Assembly: GCA_033557685.1 (NCBI GenBank)
Contig: JAWQRN010000118.1
Span: 1 to 37,655, forward strand
DNA: 37,655 nt
Source of the DNA: Sperchopsis tessellata
Lineage: Eukaryota; Arthropoda; Insecta; Coleoptera; Hydrophilidae
Direction of reading: 5' to 3'
This document shows positions 9,630-19,624 of this stretch, one piece after another. The notes beneath the pieces are model-generated. The model saw only the letters and a program-made list of their open reading frames with translations. It searched no databases and was not told where the DNA came from. A program made the translations under genes and the position numbers. How positions within the stretch are numbered: position 1 is the stretch's first letter; each line of letters begins with the position of its first letter.

Positions 9630-12550
9630 TCATTTCAAACCAAAATTACAACGCCTATACAATATAACAGAAAGAAAAACAGTTTCAATGTAAATGGTAA
9701 CCAATATGGGAACTCTGAACAAATGAACATTAGCCAAACTATAAATGATGGAAAATGGAGCAATATGAAACTCCAAAAGGTTTTTTCCTTTAAGTACGAT
9801 TGTCGGCCTGCCCATGTACGTCAAGCTACTAAAGTGCACCTCATCCTTCAACCTTCTTAGCCCTGATGTAAGATTAGCAATCGATTTCACAACAGCACCT
9901 TCAGGAAGCAAGATCTTCACCACAGCCCTCTCAACGACAACATCATTCAATATGTGATCTATAGCTCGAATTTGAAGTTGGAACTGGCCGGCCATGTTAC
10001 TGTTTAAGTACTCATGCATTGGGACGGTGTATCGTAAACTGTATGGAGCTTTCCAACCTCCAAGAAGTGGGTATCTCACTTGGAATTTGAATGTTTGGTA
10101 ATCTTCGAAATATAAGATTTGATATTTGTTCAAAAGTCCTAATGTGTCATAAAAATAAACACTCTCCGCTGAAGCCGGTAAATGTGTGTGTAGCCAGTTT
10201 TTCTCTGATCTATGTACCTCATAGATTTTGGGTTCAAATGGACCTACTATCTTTGCTCCTGAAAAAAAAAGAAAAACATTGTTTTAATATTGAATAAAAG
10301 TAAGAAAAATTATTATTTTAATGTTTTGTAGATAAGAGCAATTAGTCCTAAAATACAGGTATTTCACTCTGAAGACTGTATTTTCCAATGAACTGTAAAT
10401 AATGAATGAATACCGAATGGACACTTTAAATGGACTAAATATATCTACTGTAATACGTATAAGACGACACAAAAGGAAAGCCAGTAATTCTAAGTGCCAA
10501 CGTGTATCTAAAGTTAATCGGTATAACAGGTAACTCCTCAGAGACGCATGCAAGTGTTAATGTTACAAATACTCTCTTTTTTGTTTATAAAAATTAATAA
10601 TCTCAAATAATAAACCCATAAATGTTAAAAAAATAATTTGTACTACTGTTTTTTTTTTTTGTATATCTATACAAATAAACCCCAAGTGTGTCATCGGTAT
10701 TACGAATGACTAAACCTTGTGGGATGATGTCAGATGAGACAAAAAATTAAACACTTATTAAGAGATGAGATGATTTTTGTGGAAAAAACCTAAAGAATAA
10801 CCTCTTTATCGAATCATGTCAGTTTATGAAATATATGGAAAACCTTATATTTCTATCAAATAGACTAAATAAATATCAGAAAAATGCAAATACCTAATAT
10901 TAAAATCTGAATAGACATAAAAAAGGATGAAGAGAATCAGGTTTCTAGGCTAAACTTTCGATGGTAGCTAGCATAATATCTTACTAATAATAAATCTATG
11001 ATATTTACAAGTAAATATAAAAAATAAACTTAAAAATAAAATTAATAGAGTTTGAAATAAACAAATATTTAAACAAAATTAATTTGTACAAAAAGGTAAT
11101 TTTAAGCTGAGTAAAATGAACTTCAGTTACGTGTAATTTTACAGTAATGAAATTCACAGAGAGTAGAATTCCAAAACTATATTATAATGGCAACCATACA
11201 ACAAAACACTAGTCAAGAACAAATCTAACTAAAGAAAGATCTATTGCTTTAAACAATTTACCTCTCTTTATAGTCATTGGCTAGCTTAAAATCCACAAAC
11301 ATAGCATGCAAGGTCATCTTTTGTTCGTTTAATTGTGTCTGTTGAAGCGTAAAGATCTAGCGAATAACCAAACTATTTCTCCTGAAACCCTCCGTATTCA
11401 CCTGATTTCTACTTCTTTTGGTCTCTTCAAAATTCATTGAATAGAAAGGCCTTCAACTCTGAAGAGAATGTAAAAATTCACCCAATAAAGTTTTTCGTCA
11501 GTAAAGACAGGAAATGCGAATGGGGAATTATGAATCTGCCCATGATATGGCAAAAGATACTGGAACAAAACGGCAATTTTATCATTGATTGAATAAATCG
11601 CTTTGTGTTCGAAACTTGTTATATTTTCGCTTAAAAAAATGAATGGACATTTTGGCCATCCCAGTCCACCAAAACACAGTCTCGATATGCTTATAGACAA
11701 AAGGCTTTCTGAGACATAAGAAGGTGCATTATTTGGTTAACTATGCTTATGTGACTATCCTAACAGGCAAGTGTAACACCCAGAGAAAAGGACATTGCCT
11801 AATTTATTTCTGAAGTAAATCAAAATTGTACACATAGCAAAAAAGAGTTTAAAATTAAATAGAATTACCTATATTTTTTAAAGTAACTTTATCTTCAACT
11901 GTGATCTTTCCAAAATGTGAAACACAAATTATTCTCTCCAAATCTGTAACTGTCAAAAGGCGATTATTGTTCTCGAAAACAAACTCCTTTTCTTCATATG
12001 TATAAGGTTCATCATTCTTATAGCTCACAAATTCCACATCGTTTCTAGGTAAAACTATGGTTTTCAAGGGTTTTTCCGTCTTGATAAAAATCGTTTGACA
12101 AAACTTTGTCTCATAAGGTGAATAAAAATGTAGATTTCCCACAAAAAGCACATATTGAGAGTCATCATTGGATTTTGTTTTAAACGCAGACTTGATTTGA
12201 TTCAAATAATAGACCTCCGCGTACAATTTGTAAACTTCTTGATACTTAACTTTCTTGTGAAAAGTTATTTTTAACGAAAAATTCTGACTATTCTTCTCAT
12301 ATTCTTTAATGTACTTTAGTTTTTCTTTGGTTTCACTGAAAAATTCTGCATAATAATCAGTCACTCCAGGGTCTAGTTTATAAATGTAGGTGTTGACTTT
12401 GCTGAATGCCTTATTTTCTATTATTACTTCACTTTTTATCTTAACTATTGTTGTTCCAAGATCCACTGTTCTTGTAACATTTATGTTTATAATTGTAGCA
12501 CTACACAATAACAAAGAAAGTAATAAATATGATGCAACTTGTAGCAACAT
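9630..12550 (-). CDS. Oligosaccharyltransferase subunit 1 / ribophorin I-like
   Basis: Exon 1 is 12550-11869 and exon 2 is 10258-9630 (donor atag|gtaatt, acceptor tttttttttcag, phase 1), giving 436 aa. Start 12550 is chosen because it begins a clean signal peptide (M-L-L-Q-V-A-S-Y-L-L-L-S-L-L-L). A frame extension to 12745 exists but is not needed. Ribophorin I is a non-catalytic subunit of the ER N-glycosylation complex. Supporting text: N-V-T-R-T-V-D-L near the N-terminus, L-T-V-T-D-L-E-R-I-I-x-V-S-H-F-G, G-P-F-E, R-Y-P-L-L-G-G-W-K (family R-F-P-L-F-G-G-W-K), V-K-I-L-L-P-E-G-A, and one transmembrane segment near the C-terminus. It ends just after that segment, so it lacks the long cytosolic tail of vertebrate ribophorin I (about 600 aa), as yeast Ost1 does. 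It is quite diverged and could be a paralogue of the main gene. Confidence 0.85.
11330..11590 (+). mobile_element. Mariner transposase C-terminal fragment in the ribophorin-like intron
   Basis: The + frame from about 11394 reads Y-S-P-D-F-Y-F-F-W-S-L-Q-N-S-L-N, then G-I-M-N-L-P-M-I-W-Q-K-I-L-E-Q-N-G, then I-I-D and a stop. That is the usual end of a mariner transposase (YSPDLAP...LQNSL...WQKVVEQNG). Only the last third remains. Confidence 0.75.
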
Positions 12551-13320
12551 TTTGATAACACTAAATCTGTCAGCAAAATGGCTACTGTCTAATGTATTTT
12601 GTTTTTCACAAGCCACTAACATCTGTGATTTCAATATAAAAACAAGGTACACTAAACAGATAAATATCAGTGTTCTTAAAGAATGATAACTACCTTTATT
12701 TAACATAAATATTGCAGAATAAACATAAATATTCTTGTATTGCAAATACTTATTTGCTCATGCGTTGTTTTGATGTAGTAAAGCACAATATTTTTATGCT
12801 ATGAACACCCACGTGGCTTCTCATATTTCATTTTAGAATGTCCTCAACGTGTAAAAGTAGAATATCTTCATTTTTATATTATTTAAAATGTTACTACTGT
12901 ATCATTTTGTTTTATTTTATCTATATATAAAGTGTTAATTTATTTATGACAAAAATATGTTAGTTTTTTTTAAATATATTGCAAACAGATCTTTATTTAA
13001 CAATAGCTAAGTTGAACTAGCTATTTTTATCTACAGTAAAGCTATGAAACTGTCAAGATTAATTAATCTTAATAGCTATATGCACATAAAAAAATTGATA
13101 GCCCTCAAACTAATTATTAAAAATAATATTTTGTTATAATAGGACATACAGGTCAAATTTCTCTGGGTGAGACGACATAATGGAATTCCAATGAAAGAAG
13201 TTATAGATAAAACTGTCAAAACAAGGAGCAATTAATTGACCCTTTATCAACTAAAAGTACCCTTTGAAAATTTAATTCATAACTATAAGATTGAAACCAT
13301 TAAGTACTTGCATTAGGTAT
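12551..13320. other. Region upstream of the ribophorin-like gene
   Basis: It must hold the promoter and 5' UTR of the - strand gene. No motif stands out, and no gene or repeat was recognised. Confidence 0.4.
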
Positions 13321-13321
13321 T

Positions 13322-13395
13322 ACAGTAAACCCTCGATTTAACGGACCTAGGTTTATTAAGTTAAACCAATGGAATGTCAAAAAAAGAGATATTAA
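13322..13395 (+). mobile_element. Possible pogo/Tigger-type terminal fragment
   Basis: The bases TA-CAGTAAACCCTCGATTTAACGG resemble the CAGT...CTCGATTAACG terminal repeats of pogo-like elements, next to a TA. No transposase text follows. Confidence 0.35.
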
Positions 13396-13479
13396 CTTTG
13401 ATACATGCTCGCCACTTGTAAATATCTACATATCAAAACAAGGGTGAATAACTTATGTACTTGATGAATGTTTTTTCCA

Positions 13480-14181
13480 GGTGGAAACCATGTAGAGGCT
13501 CAGATAAGTGCCGATGTTAGCACTGACCCAAACTTGGCCAGATCAGCTTATATAGGCACGGACTGGAAGGAGGAAGTACACTAGGGTGGAGCCGTTCCAT
13601 TCGGACAGGTATTAATGAGTGCAAGAGGAGAGAAATGAGTGCGGGTAATCATCCAAGTGATGGGAGGTTGAAATCCATCGTCCCTCTATATATTTAGTAT
13701 CATGGAACATAATGGTATGACCTGTTTATTGATGATATTCAGCCACGGCTGATTGATTAATATGACCAAGACAAGTACAGCATTCGTGCTCCTTTAAACG
13801 AATAGCCATCGTATGCTTAGTTTCTCCGATACAGACCTTAGCACTGGAACAAGGTACTAGGTAAACTGCTTTGCTTTGCAATGGGATGACATCTTTTGAA
13901 GAAGGAAGAACTTGCGAAATCTTTTGGATTGGGGAGAATACTGTTCTGATATTAAATTTTCTTAGTAAATGGGCAATTTTGTCCGTCGAATCCTTGAAGA
14001 ATGGTAGATTAGCTGTTGCTTTTACCGCAGGAATATTTTTGAAAGTAATAGGTGAATTCCTGAAACGTCTTATTGACGGTTTGATATCTGACAAATTATA
14101 TCTATTGGATAAAGTAAGTAAGCTTTTATTCACATTTAAAATTAAAATTGTAACAGATATATCAAGTATTCTCCTCAGCAT
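13480..14181 (-). mobile_element. Penelope-like element, RT thumb/linker, GIY-YIG domain and 3' terminus
   Basis: The frame 14181-13726 is open for 151 codons. It reads L-P-F-F-K-D-S-T-D-K-I-A-H-L-L-R-K-F-N-I, the Penelope linker, then the endonuclease as A-V-Y-L-V-P-C, V-C-I-G-E-T-K, L-K-E-H-E-C and V-A-E-Y. The GIY and YIG tyrosines are partly changed. From 13540 to 13480 comes a diverged terminal repeat of the type seen at 165-212. It is a different subfamily from the 6.8-8.9 kb pieces and is 5'-truncated. Confidence 0.82.
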
Positions 14182-14309
14182 TAAAAAATAAAAAAACTAA
14201 TCAAAACAACATCACTATGGAGTATGCAATAAAACGCAATAAAAATAACTGCCCGACCAGTCTGCTGGAGATATAATACAAAAACAAAGCTCCCGACACT
14301 GAAGAAATC

Positions 14310-15760
14310 CTTCACTTCACGTTTAAATTTATTAATAGTAAGTTTAATTTATTAATAGTAAGTTCTGTGAAACCCTGCGGCGGCTTGTCGCCGTATCCCA
14401 TCATATGTTTTCTTAATCCCTGTAGTTTCCAGGCCGGTTCACAAATTTTGTATCTGTTTCTTGTGTAGTGAGCATGTACATCCCTGTGACACTTCATCAT
14501 TTGGCGGTTCCTGTGTACATACAGGAGATATTGATATATAAATACACAGGAAAGTGTCAAAATTTAATTCCTCATAAATAGAGGCCTAAAATCTGCTCGC
14601 TCTAAAAATCTTATAGCCCTCTTTTGCAAAAGAAACAATCTTTGGGCACCAGTTGAACAGACCCATCACATAGCCGCATATCTCACTATAGCATGGAACA
14701 ATGAATGTTATATTACCAATGCTGCCTCTCTTCCCACAGAATAATTAATTCTCCTAAATGCAAAAATTCACACTTGAAAATTTCCTGTAAAGCACATCAA
14801 TACGATGCTTCCAGTCCAAACTGTTGTCGACATAGATACCCAAAAACTTAGTGTGAGTCCCATTAACCCTAGCAGACTTCAATGAGAAATTCAGTCTTAC
14901 AGTCTTTGATCTATTTAAAGTTAACCTGTTTGCATTAAACCAATACTCAAACTGTTGTTCAATCGTACATATTTTGCCATTCAAATTCGCTATGTTAAGT
15001 TAACATCAGACACCAAAGACGTTGTCATCTGTAAAAAGAACCACATCACTACCAACATTCCCAGGCAAATCATTCACAAAAATAAGGAATAGCAAGAGAC
15101 CCAGTATCGAGCCCTGAGACCGGATAACTTGTTTCACCAGCATATAAAACTTTCTCTTCAAATTACTACCCCTGAAATCATAATATTCGCACTTACTCCA
15201 AAGCACATAATGATCTACACAGTCAAAAGCCTTCGACAGGTCACAGAACAGACCAGCAATTGGTTGTGACTCCTCAAAGGCACCACACACAGTCTTGATG
15301 AGTCTCAGGATCGCATTAGAAGTCGAATCACCCCCATAATAACCAAACTGCTCTTGCAAAAAATAGTTATTGGATTCAAAAAACTTGTAGTTGCGGTCAA
15401 AACGCAGTCTCTCAAAAATCTTTGAAAATACCAACAATATTGCAATTGGTCTGTAGTTGGACTGAACCCCTGCGTTTCCCGAATTAAAACATGGGAATAC
15501 TCTAGCCCATTTAAATTTTTCTGGAAAATGTCCGGATTCTAGGCAATAATTGAATATGTGAACTATGGACTCCACAGCAATTTGTCCCACTTTGCCTAAA
15601 AGTCGACAACTCAAGCCAAAAACATCACTAGTCCGGTTTAACTTCAAATCACCAATAACACTGAGAACTTCACAGCTGTTAAGTAGGACACAAGTAAAAT
15701 GAAGATGGACCCATATTAATGTTACTCCATCTAAGAAGCTCCAAAGGATCAACATCTACC
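14310..15760 (-). mobile_element. Jockey-like LINE, RT and 3' region, decayed
   Basis: The frame 15755-15006 holds N-Y-R-P-I-A-I-L, F-S-K-I-F-E, D-L-S-K-A-F-D-C-V-D-H, G-S-I-L-G-L-L-L-F-L-I-F-V-N-D and L-F-T-D-D (for F-A-D-D). 14984-14754 continues with W-F-N-A-N-R-L-T-L-N-R-S-K-T and L-G-I-Y-V-D. 14560-14312 gives the C-terminus with H-Y-T-R-N-R. The order fits one - strand non-LTR element lacking its 5' endonuclease. The F-T-D-D change and frameshifts show it is inactive. Confidence 0.85.
14321..14362. repeat. Two-copy tandem repeat of about 21 bp at the LINE 3' end
   Basis: The unit aatttattaatagtaagt occurs twice in a row with a short tttaa joint. Confidence 0.6.
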
Positions 15761-16012
15761 ACACCTAATTGTAGCAGCAACCTAACAGAAATTTCCAAAG
15801 AGATATTATGTACAATTTGAAAAGAATAGCATTAGATAATGGCTGTTCTAGGTAGATATGCTTATTTTTTAAAGTATTGATATTTCAATATTTTTTATAC
15901 TTCTATGAAGATCTAACTAAGAATCATCATATGTTTGGCTGAAGATAAAATTTCAATGATATATCAGATAAATGTAAGACAGTTATCAAATTTGACACCA
16001 TTGTCAGAGATA

Positions 16013-16900
16013 CTAACACAACGCATATGTCATGATTTTGCATTTTTCAAAATTCAGATTTAACTGGTTTGAATCGCAACATCTGGCAAGTCTGAGCAAC
16101 TTGTAGGGAAATACTGTCATGATTGTCTGATATTTGAGCATATATCTTAAGTCATCTGTGAAAAGCAGTTTATTACTTTGCTGAGTGTCTTTGATGTTAT
16201 CAATGAACAAAAACAGGAGAAGTCCCAAGTTAGAGGCTTGTATAACACCGGAGGAGGCAATGAAAAGATTCAAAGAGTAACCAAGATGACAGAAGTAGAA
16301 GAAATGGAAGATCTGACACGAAAAGGTCATATAATAGTTTGATGGAACTAAAATTGTTAATCTTGCGAATAATCATGTGGTGATCAATATAATCAAAAGC
16401 TTTGGTAAGATCGCTATAAATGATGTCAACTTGAGCCTGACTGTCAACAGAAGATGATGTATATTTTGTAGTTGGACATTAATTCGTAGTAATAAACTTG
16501 TCGCATGCACCTATTCTGATGTAAGGATAACTATTTAAGCATGTGTAGGTAAATAATTTCGTAGAAACAAGACTTAAATACTTTGGCAAAATTACAAAGA
16601 ATGGCTATAGAATGGTAGTTTTTCACTTCAGAAAGGTTTCCTGACGTGAAAACTGGGACAATTTAAGCAAGTATCCATGTGTTTGGAAAGATGTTAAAAT
16701 AGTATTTCAAGGGGTATTACAAGCACATAGCGACATTCTTTGACCATAAATCCAGAGATCTAATCAGGGCCTGCAGAAAATGCTGGCTTAATTGTCTTTT
16801 AATCAAAATGGGTAATTATAAAATTCCACATTTTATTGACAAATTTCGATATAACCTCGGAATCACAGGCAAAATATGTTAAGTGTTTGAGACCATCATT
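16013..16900 (-). mobile_element. Second non-LTR (LINE) RT remnant
   Basis: From right to left the broken - strand frames read F-T-S-G-N-L-S-E-V-K-N-Y, F-A-K-V-F-K near 16590, D-L-T-K-A-F-D-Y-I-D-H-H near 16405, then S-G-V-I-Q-A-S-N-L-G-L-L-L-F-L near 16230. L-L-F-T-D-D-L and L-N-L-N-F-E-K-C-K-I-M-T-Y follow. This is the RT motif order of a Jockey/R1-like LINE distinct from its neighbour. Inactive. Confidence 0.75.
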
Positions 16901-16929
16901 AAGGGAAAATTCCTCAGATTCATAGATTT

Positions 16930-17340
16930 GAATTTTTTTTTGTCAGAATAGTACGGCTTCGTAAGAACATGTCTAAAACTGGAGTAGTACTGAGGGCAAT
17001 AATGCAAATATTGGATGGTTTTGATGCAAACAGGATGCCTAGGGGTGTGCTATGTGATTTCAGCAAAACCTTTGAGTCTATGGACCTCTCTATATAATAT
17101 CACAATCACAATTGGAAGATAAGGCGTGAATAATGTGTGACATTGAGGGGTGGTGTTTCTGAACTTGTTAGGATTATTTGCAGTGTTCCACAGAGAAATA
17201 TTGTGGGACCAATATTATTACTGTTTAAACTAATCTACCCATCAAAATTCCTAATCCAGAAACAGCCCTTTAGTTTGCAGGCGACAATGTTTCTGTTTGA
17301 TTCACATATAGGCATTAAAGAGGATAGAATTCTATTTTTG
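16930..17340 (+). mobile_element. LINE RT fragment on the opposite strand
   Basis: The + strand reads V-L-R-A-I-M-Q-I-L-D-G-F-D-A-N-R-M, G-V-L-C-D-F-S-K-T-F-E-S-M-D, then C-S-V-P-Q-R-N-I-V-G-P-I-L (for G-V-P-Q-G-S-I-L-G-P). This is the fingers-to-palm region of an RT with stops. It is a different family from the - strand LINE next to it. Confidence 0.65.
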
Positions 17341-17538
17341 TATATAAAGAAAAGAAAAAAAAACGATTATCTTCAGAACCATAATTCTTTCATTTAATCA
17401 GCCACATCATGAGCTGTATGTGAATCGCCATGGTATGAGAATGTTCAACTTCGAATATTCACATAGACCACATTTTGTCATCAAATATCAAGCATAATCA
17501 ATATTTTCAAAAATCCGTATACCTATTAAAAATAAAAA

Positions 17539-17544
17539 TTTATT
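17539..17544 (-). terminator. Poly(A) signal candidate of COA8
   Basis: AATAAA lies on the - strand seven bases past the stop codon, unusually close. A second site further on cannot be excluded. Confidence 0.35.
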
Positions 17545-17550
17545 TACCTG

Positions 17551-18358
17551 CTAGGAACTCCGTGTTATACTTTCTATGTTAACTCGTAATGCCAAAAACA
17601 TCATTGTGAAATTTCGTTTATACCATTCCTTATTGTAATTTACGTGATTCGTCCAATTTCTATCTAAAAAGGCTTTGTAGAATTCACTCATTTCATCCGC
17701 AGTAAGTGTTGATTTTTCTTCGCCTGGTTTTAAATTTAGTTTGATGAATTCGTTACGATCCTAAAAAAGCATTTATATTATGACAAATCAATACGTCGTT
17801 TAACTTAGAATATTTTAATGTAATGAGAAACAGCATTTATAATTCAAAGATCATAGATAATGATTTGTCAATACAAACTATGTAAATAAAAACCATTACA
17901 AAGTATACAAAATGCATACCTTCCGAAAATTGGTGTTATGCTGAGCCCAAAACCTTTGGTTCCATTCCTGAGTTTCATCTTGAAGATCTCTTAACCGTTT
18001 GGATAAGGGAGTTTCATTCAGCATACGTTTCCTTATGACAGGTCTTAGATTAGAAACCGCATCTGGTGGTCCTATGACATCTACATTTTGCTTTTCTGTT
18101 ACGACTATCATGGGCTCTTCTACTGATTTTTCTAGGAATATGGCCTCAGCCGATCTTGAACTTAAACATCGCCTGAAATGCTGAAAAAAATAGTGGTTAG
18201 GAAGCACCGACATAACCTATAAAAACTAAATTAATAACAATAAGTGGACAGTAAAATATTTTACCAGAAGATTTGTACGATATACTTACGCATGGTTTGT
18301 ATAAGTTTTGGGTTATTTTGTTTATTAACGAATATTTATTATGTAATTTAATGACCAT
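17551..18358 (-). CDS. COA8: Cytochrome c oxidase assembly factor 8 (APOPT1/COA8)
   Basis: Three phase-0 exons: 18358-18290 (donor tgc|gtaagt), 18180-17920 (acceptor tttttttcag, donor aag|gtatgc) and 17760-17551 (acceptor tttttttag, stop TAG), together 179 aa. The start at 18358 gives an N-terminus rich in K, N and hydrophobics with no acidic residue, fitting a mitochondrial presequence. The core matches the family: D-V-I-G-P-P-D-A-V-S-N-L-R-P-V, then L-R-D-L-Q-D-E-T-Q-E-W-N-Q-R-F-W, L-T-A-D-E-M-S-E-F-Y-K-A-F-L and E-W-Y-K-R-N-F. COA8 acts in mitochondria in complex IV assembly. The length is close to human COA8 (about 200 aa). The C-terminal segment is slightly shorter than in vertebrates. 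The gene lies downstream of XBP1 on the same strand, with about 1 kb between them. Confidence 0.9.
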
Positions 18359-19363
18359 CCTGACACATGTCAGATTGTTGATTCGGAAAGGCGCTCGTTT
18401 TCCTTCGGTAAAGTTCGATGATTCGTAAGCAAATGGAACACTACAGATTGAAGAAATTGACAAACTTATAAACTCTATCTTTGTTTTCTTTCATGTAAAC
18501 AACTAAGCAAACACATATATTCTTATATCAACATTTTGTATTACGGAGATGGCAAACTCATTGTATGCGTGCCAAAGACGACCAATAGAGATAAAAACCA
18601 GAACTTCGGAAAATACATTTTTCGTTTTCTTATTGTCAAGGCACATTCATTTGATAGTTAAAAATAGAAAATAGTTCTCCAATTTGAAATTCACTTTACA
18701 TCTACGCGATGAAAACTGTGCCGGGTCATTCAAACGGGACTTGCCAAAAAATACACTATTTCTAATGATCATACTGAGATGTTTCATACTATAAATAAAT
18801 TTTTACGTGGATAAAGGGACAGAGTAGTAAATTTCATTCCAGAAAAGGCAGTCTTCCACTGCTTTCCAAATTGTCAAATAGGATGACCCATACAACTCCA
18901 CTAGCAGTATGCATACCACATTTCCAACCAGACACCATAGAAGTAAAGATGGCTAACTCATTGAATAGACTAGGGAGAGTCCTGGACAGCAGCAGACCCT
19001 GTTGCTAGTCAGGACAATCAACTTTCCACCACCCATTGGCTACTTAGCTCACCTCCAAAAAGAGACTAAAAATGATACGTAATTGATCTAGTTGAAATGC
19101 CATCATTTTATTTTTAAAGTGTTAATCCCTCTAGTTACTTTTTTCTTAACAACTGTTTGTACACTTTTAATTAATATATACATATACTAGTCATTACCTT
19201 CAGTTCCTGTTTTACTTTTTAAATAAACCCGTCACAATATTGGATGTAGTGCTAGCTGCTAACTATCTTCTGAAACTGTATATTTTTAATCATAAATGAT
19301 GAGAGTTGTTACAATGTATAGCAAAAGACAAAAATAAAATACAATAATATACAATCATCGACT
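18359..19363. other. COA8 upstream region to XBP1 3' end
   Basis: No coding exon or named repeat was recognised. The COA8 promoter should be in the right-hand neighbourhood of 18358. Confidence 0.4.
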
Positions 19364-19369
19364 TTTATT
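19364..19369 (-). terminator. Poly(A) signal of XBP1
   Basis: AATAAA on the - strand about 255 bases past the XBP1s stop at 19625, in AT-rich 3' UTR. Confidence 0.55.
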
Positions 19370-19624
19370 TGCAAAATCACACTTAAAAATAAAAATATAT
19401 CTACATATTAGTACAGCACACATTTTAATCTTACAATTAATAAGAATAAGGTTATTAACAAAATATAAAATTATCTACAAAAACTAAATCTCACTGGTAA
19501 TGTCATATATATTGTAAGAACCATAGGACATGGTTCGAAAATTGTTTTTTCACAATAGGTTTATATAAAGGTAAGTTCACTCTTATTAACAAGGGATAGC
19601 CGAAATTAGCCACAAAAATTTTTT

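Noticed and set aside
11434..11700. 88-codon - strand frame in the ribophorin-like intron
   Set aside because: It is antisense to a mariner C-terminus with a clear W-Q-K-I-L-E-Q-N-G motif.
12390..12686. 98-codon + strand open frame
   Set aside because: It overlaps the ribophorin-like signal peptide exon on the opposite strand and has no recognisable content.
12551..12745. N-terminal extension of the ribophorin-like frame to 12745
   Set aside because: The internal Met at 12550 begins a proper signal peptide, and the extension reads as AT-rich non-coding DNA.
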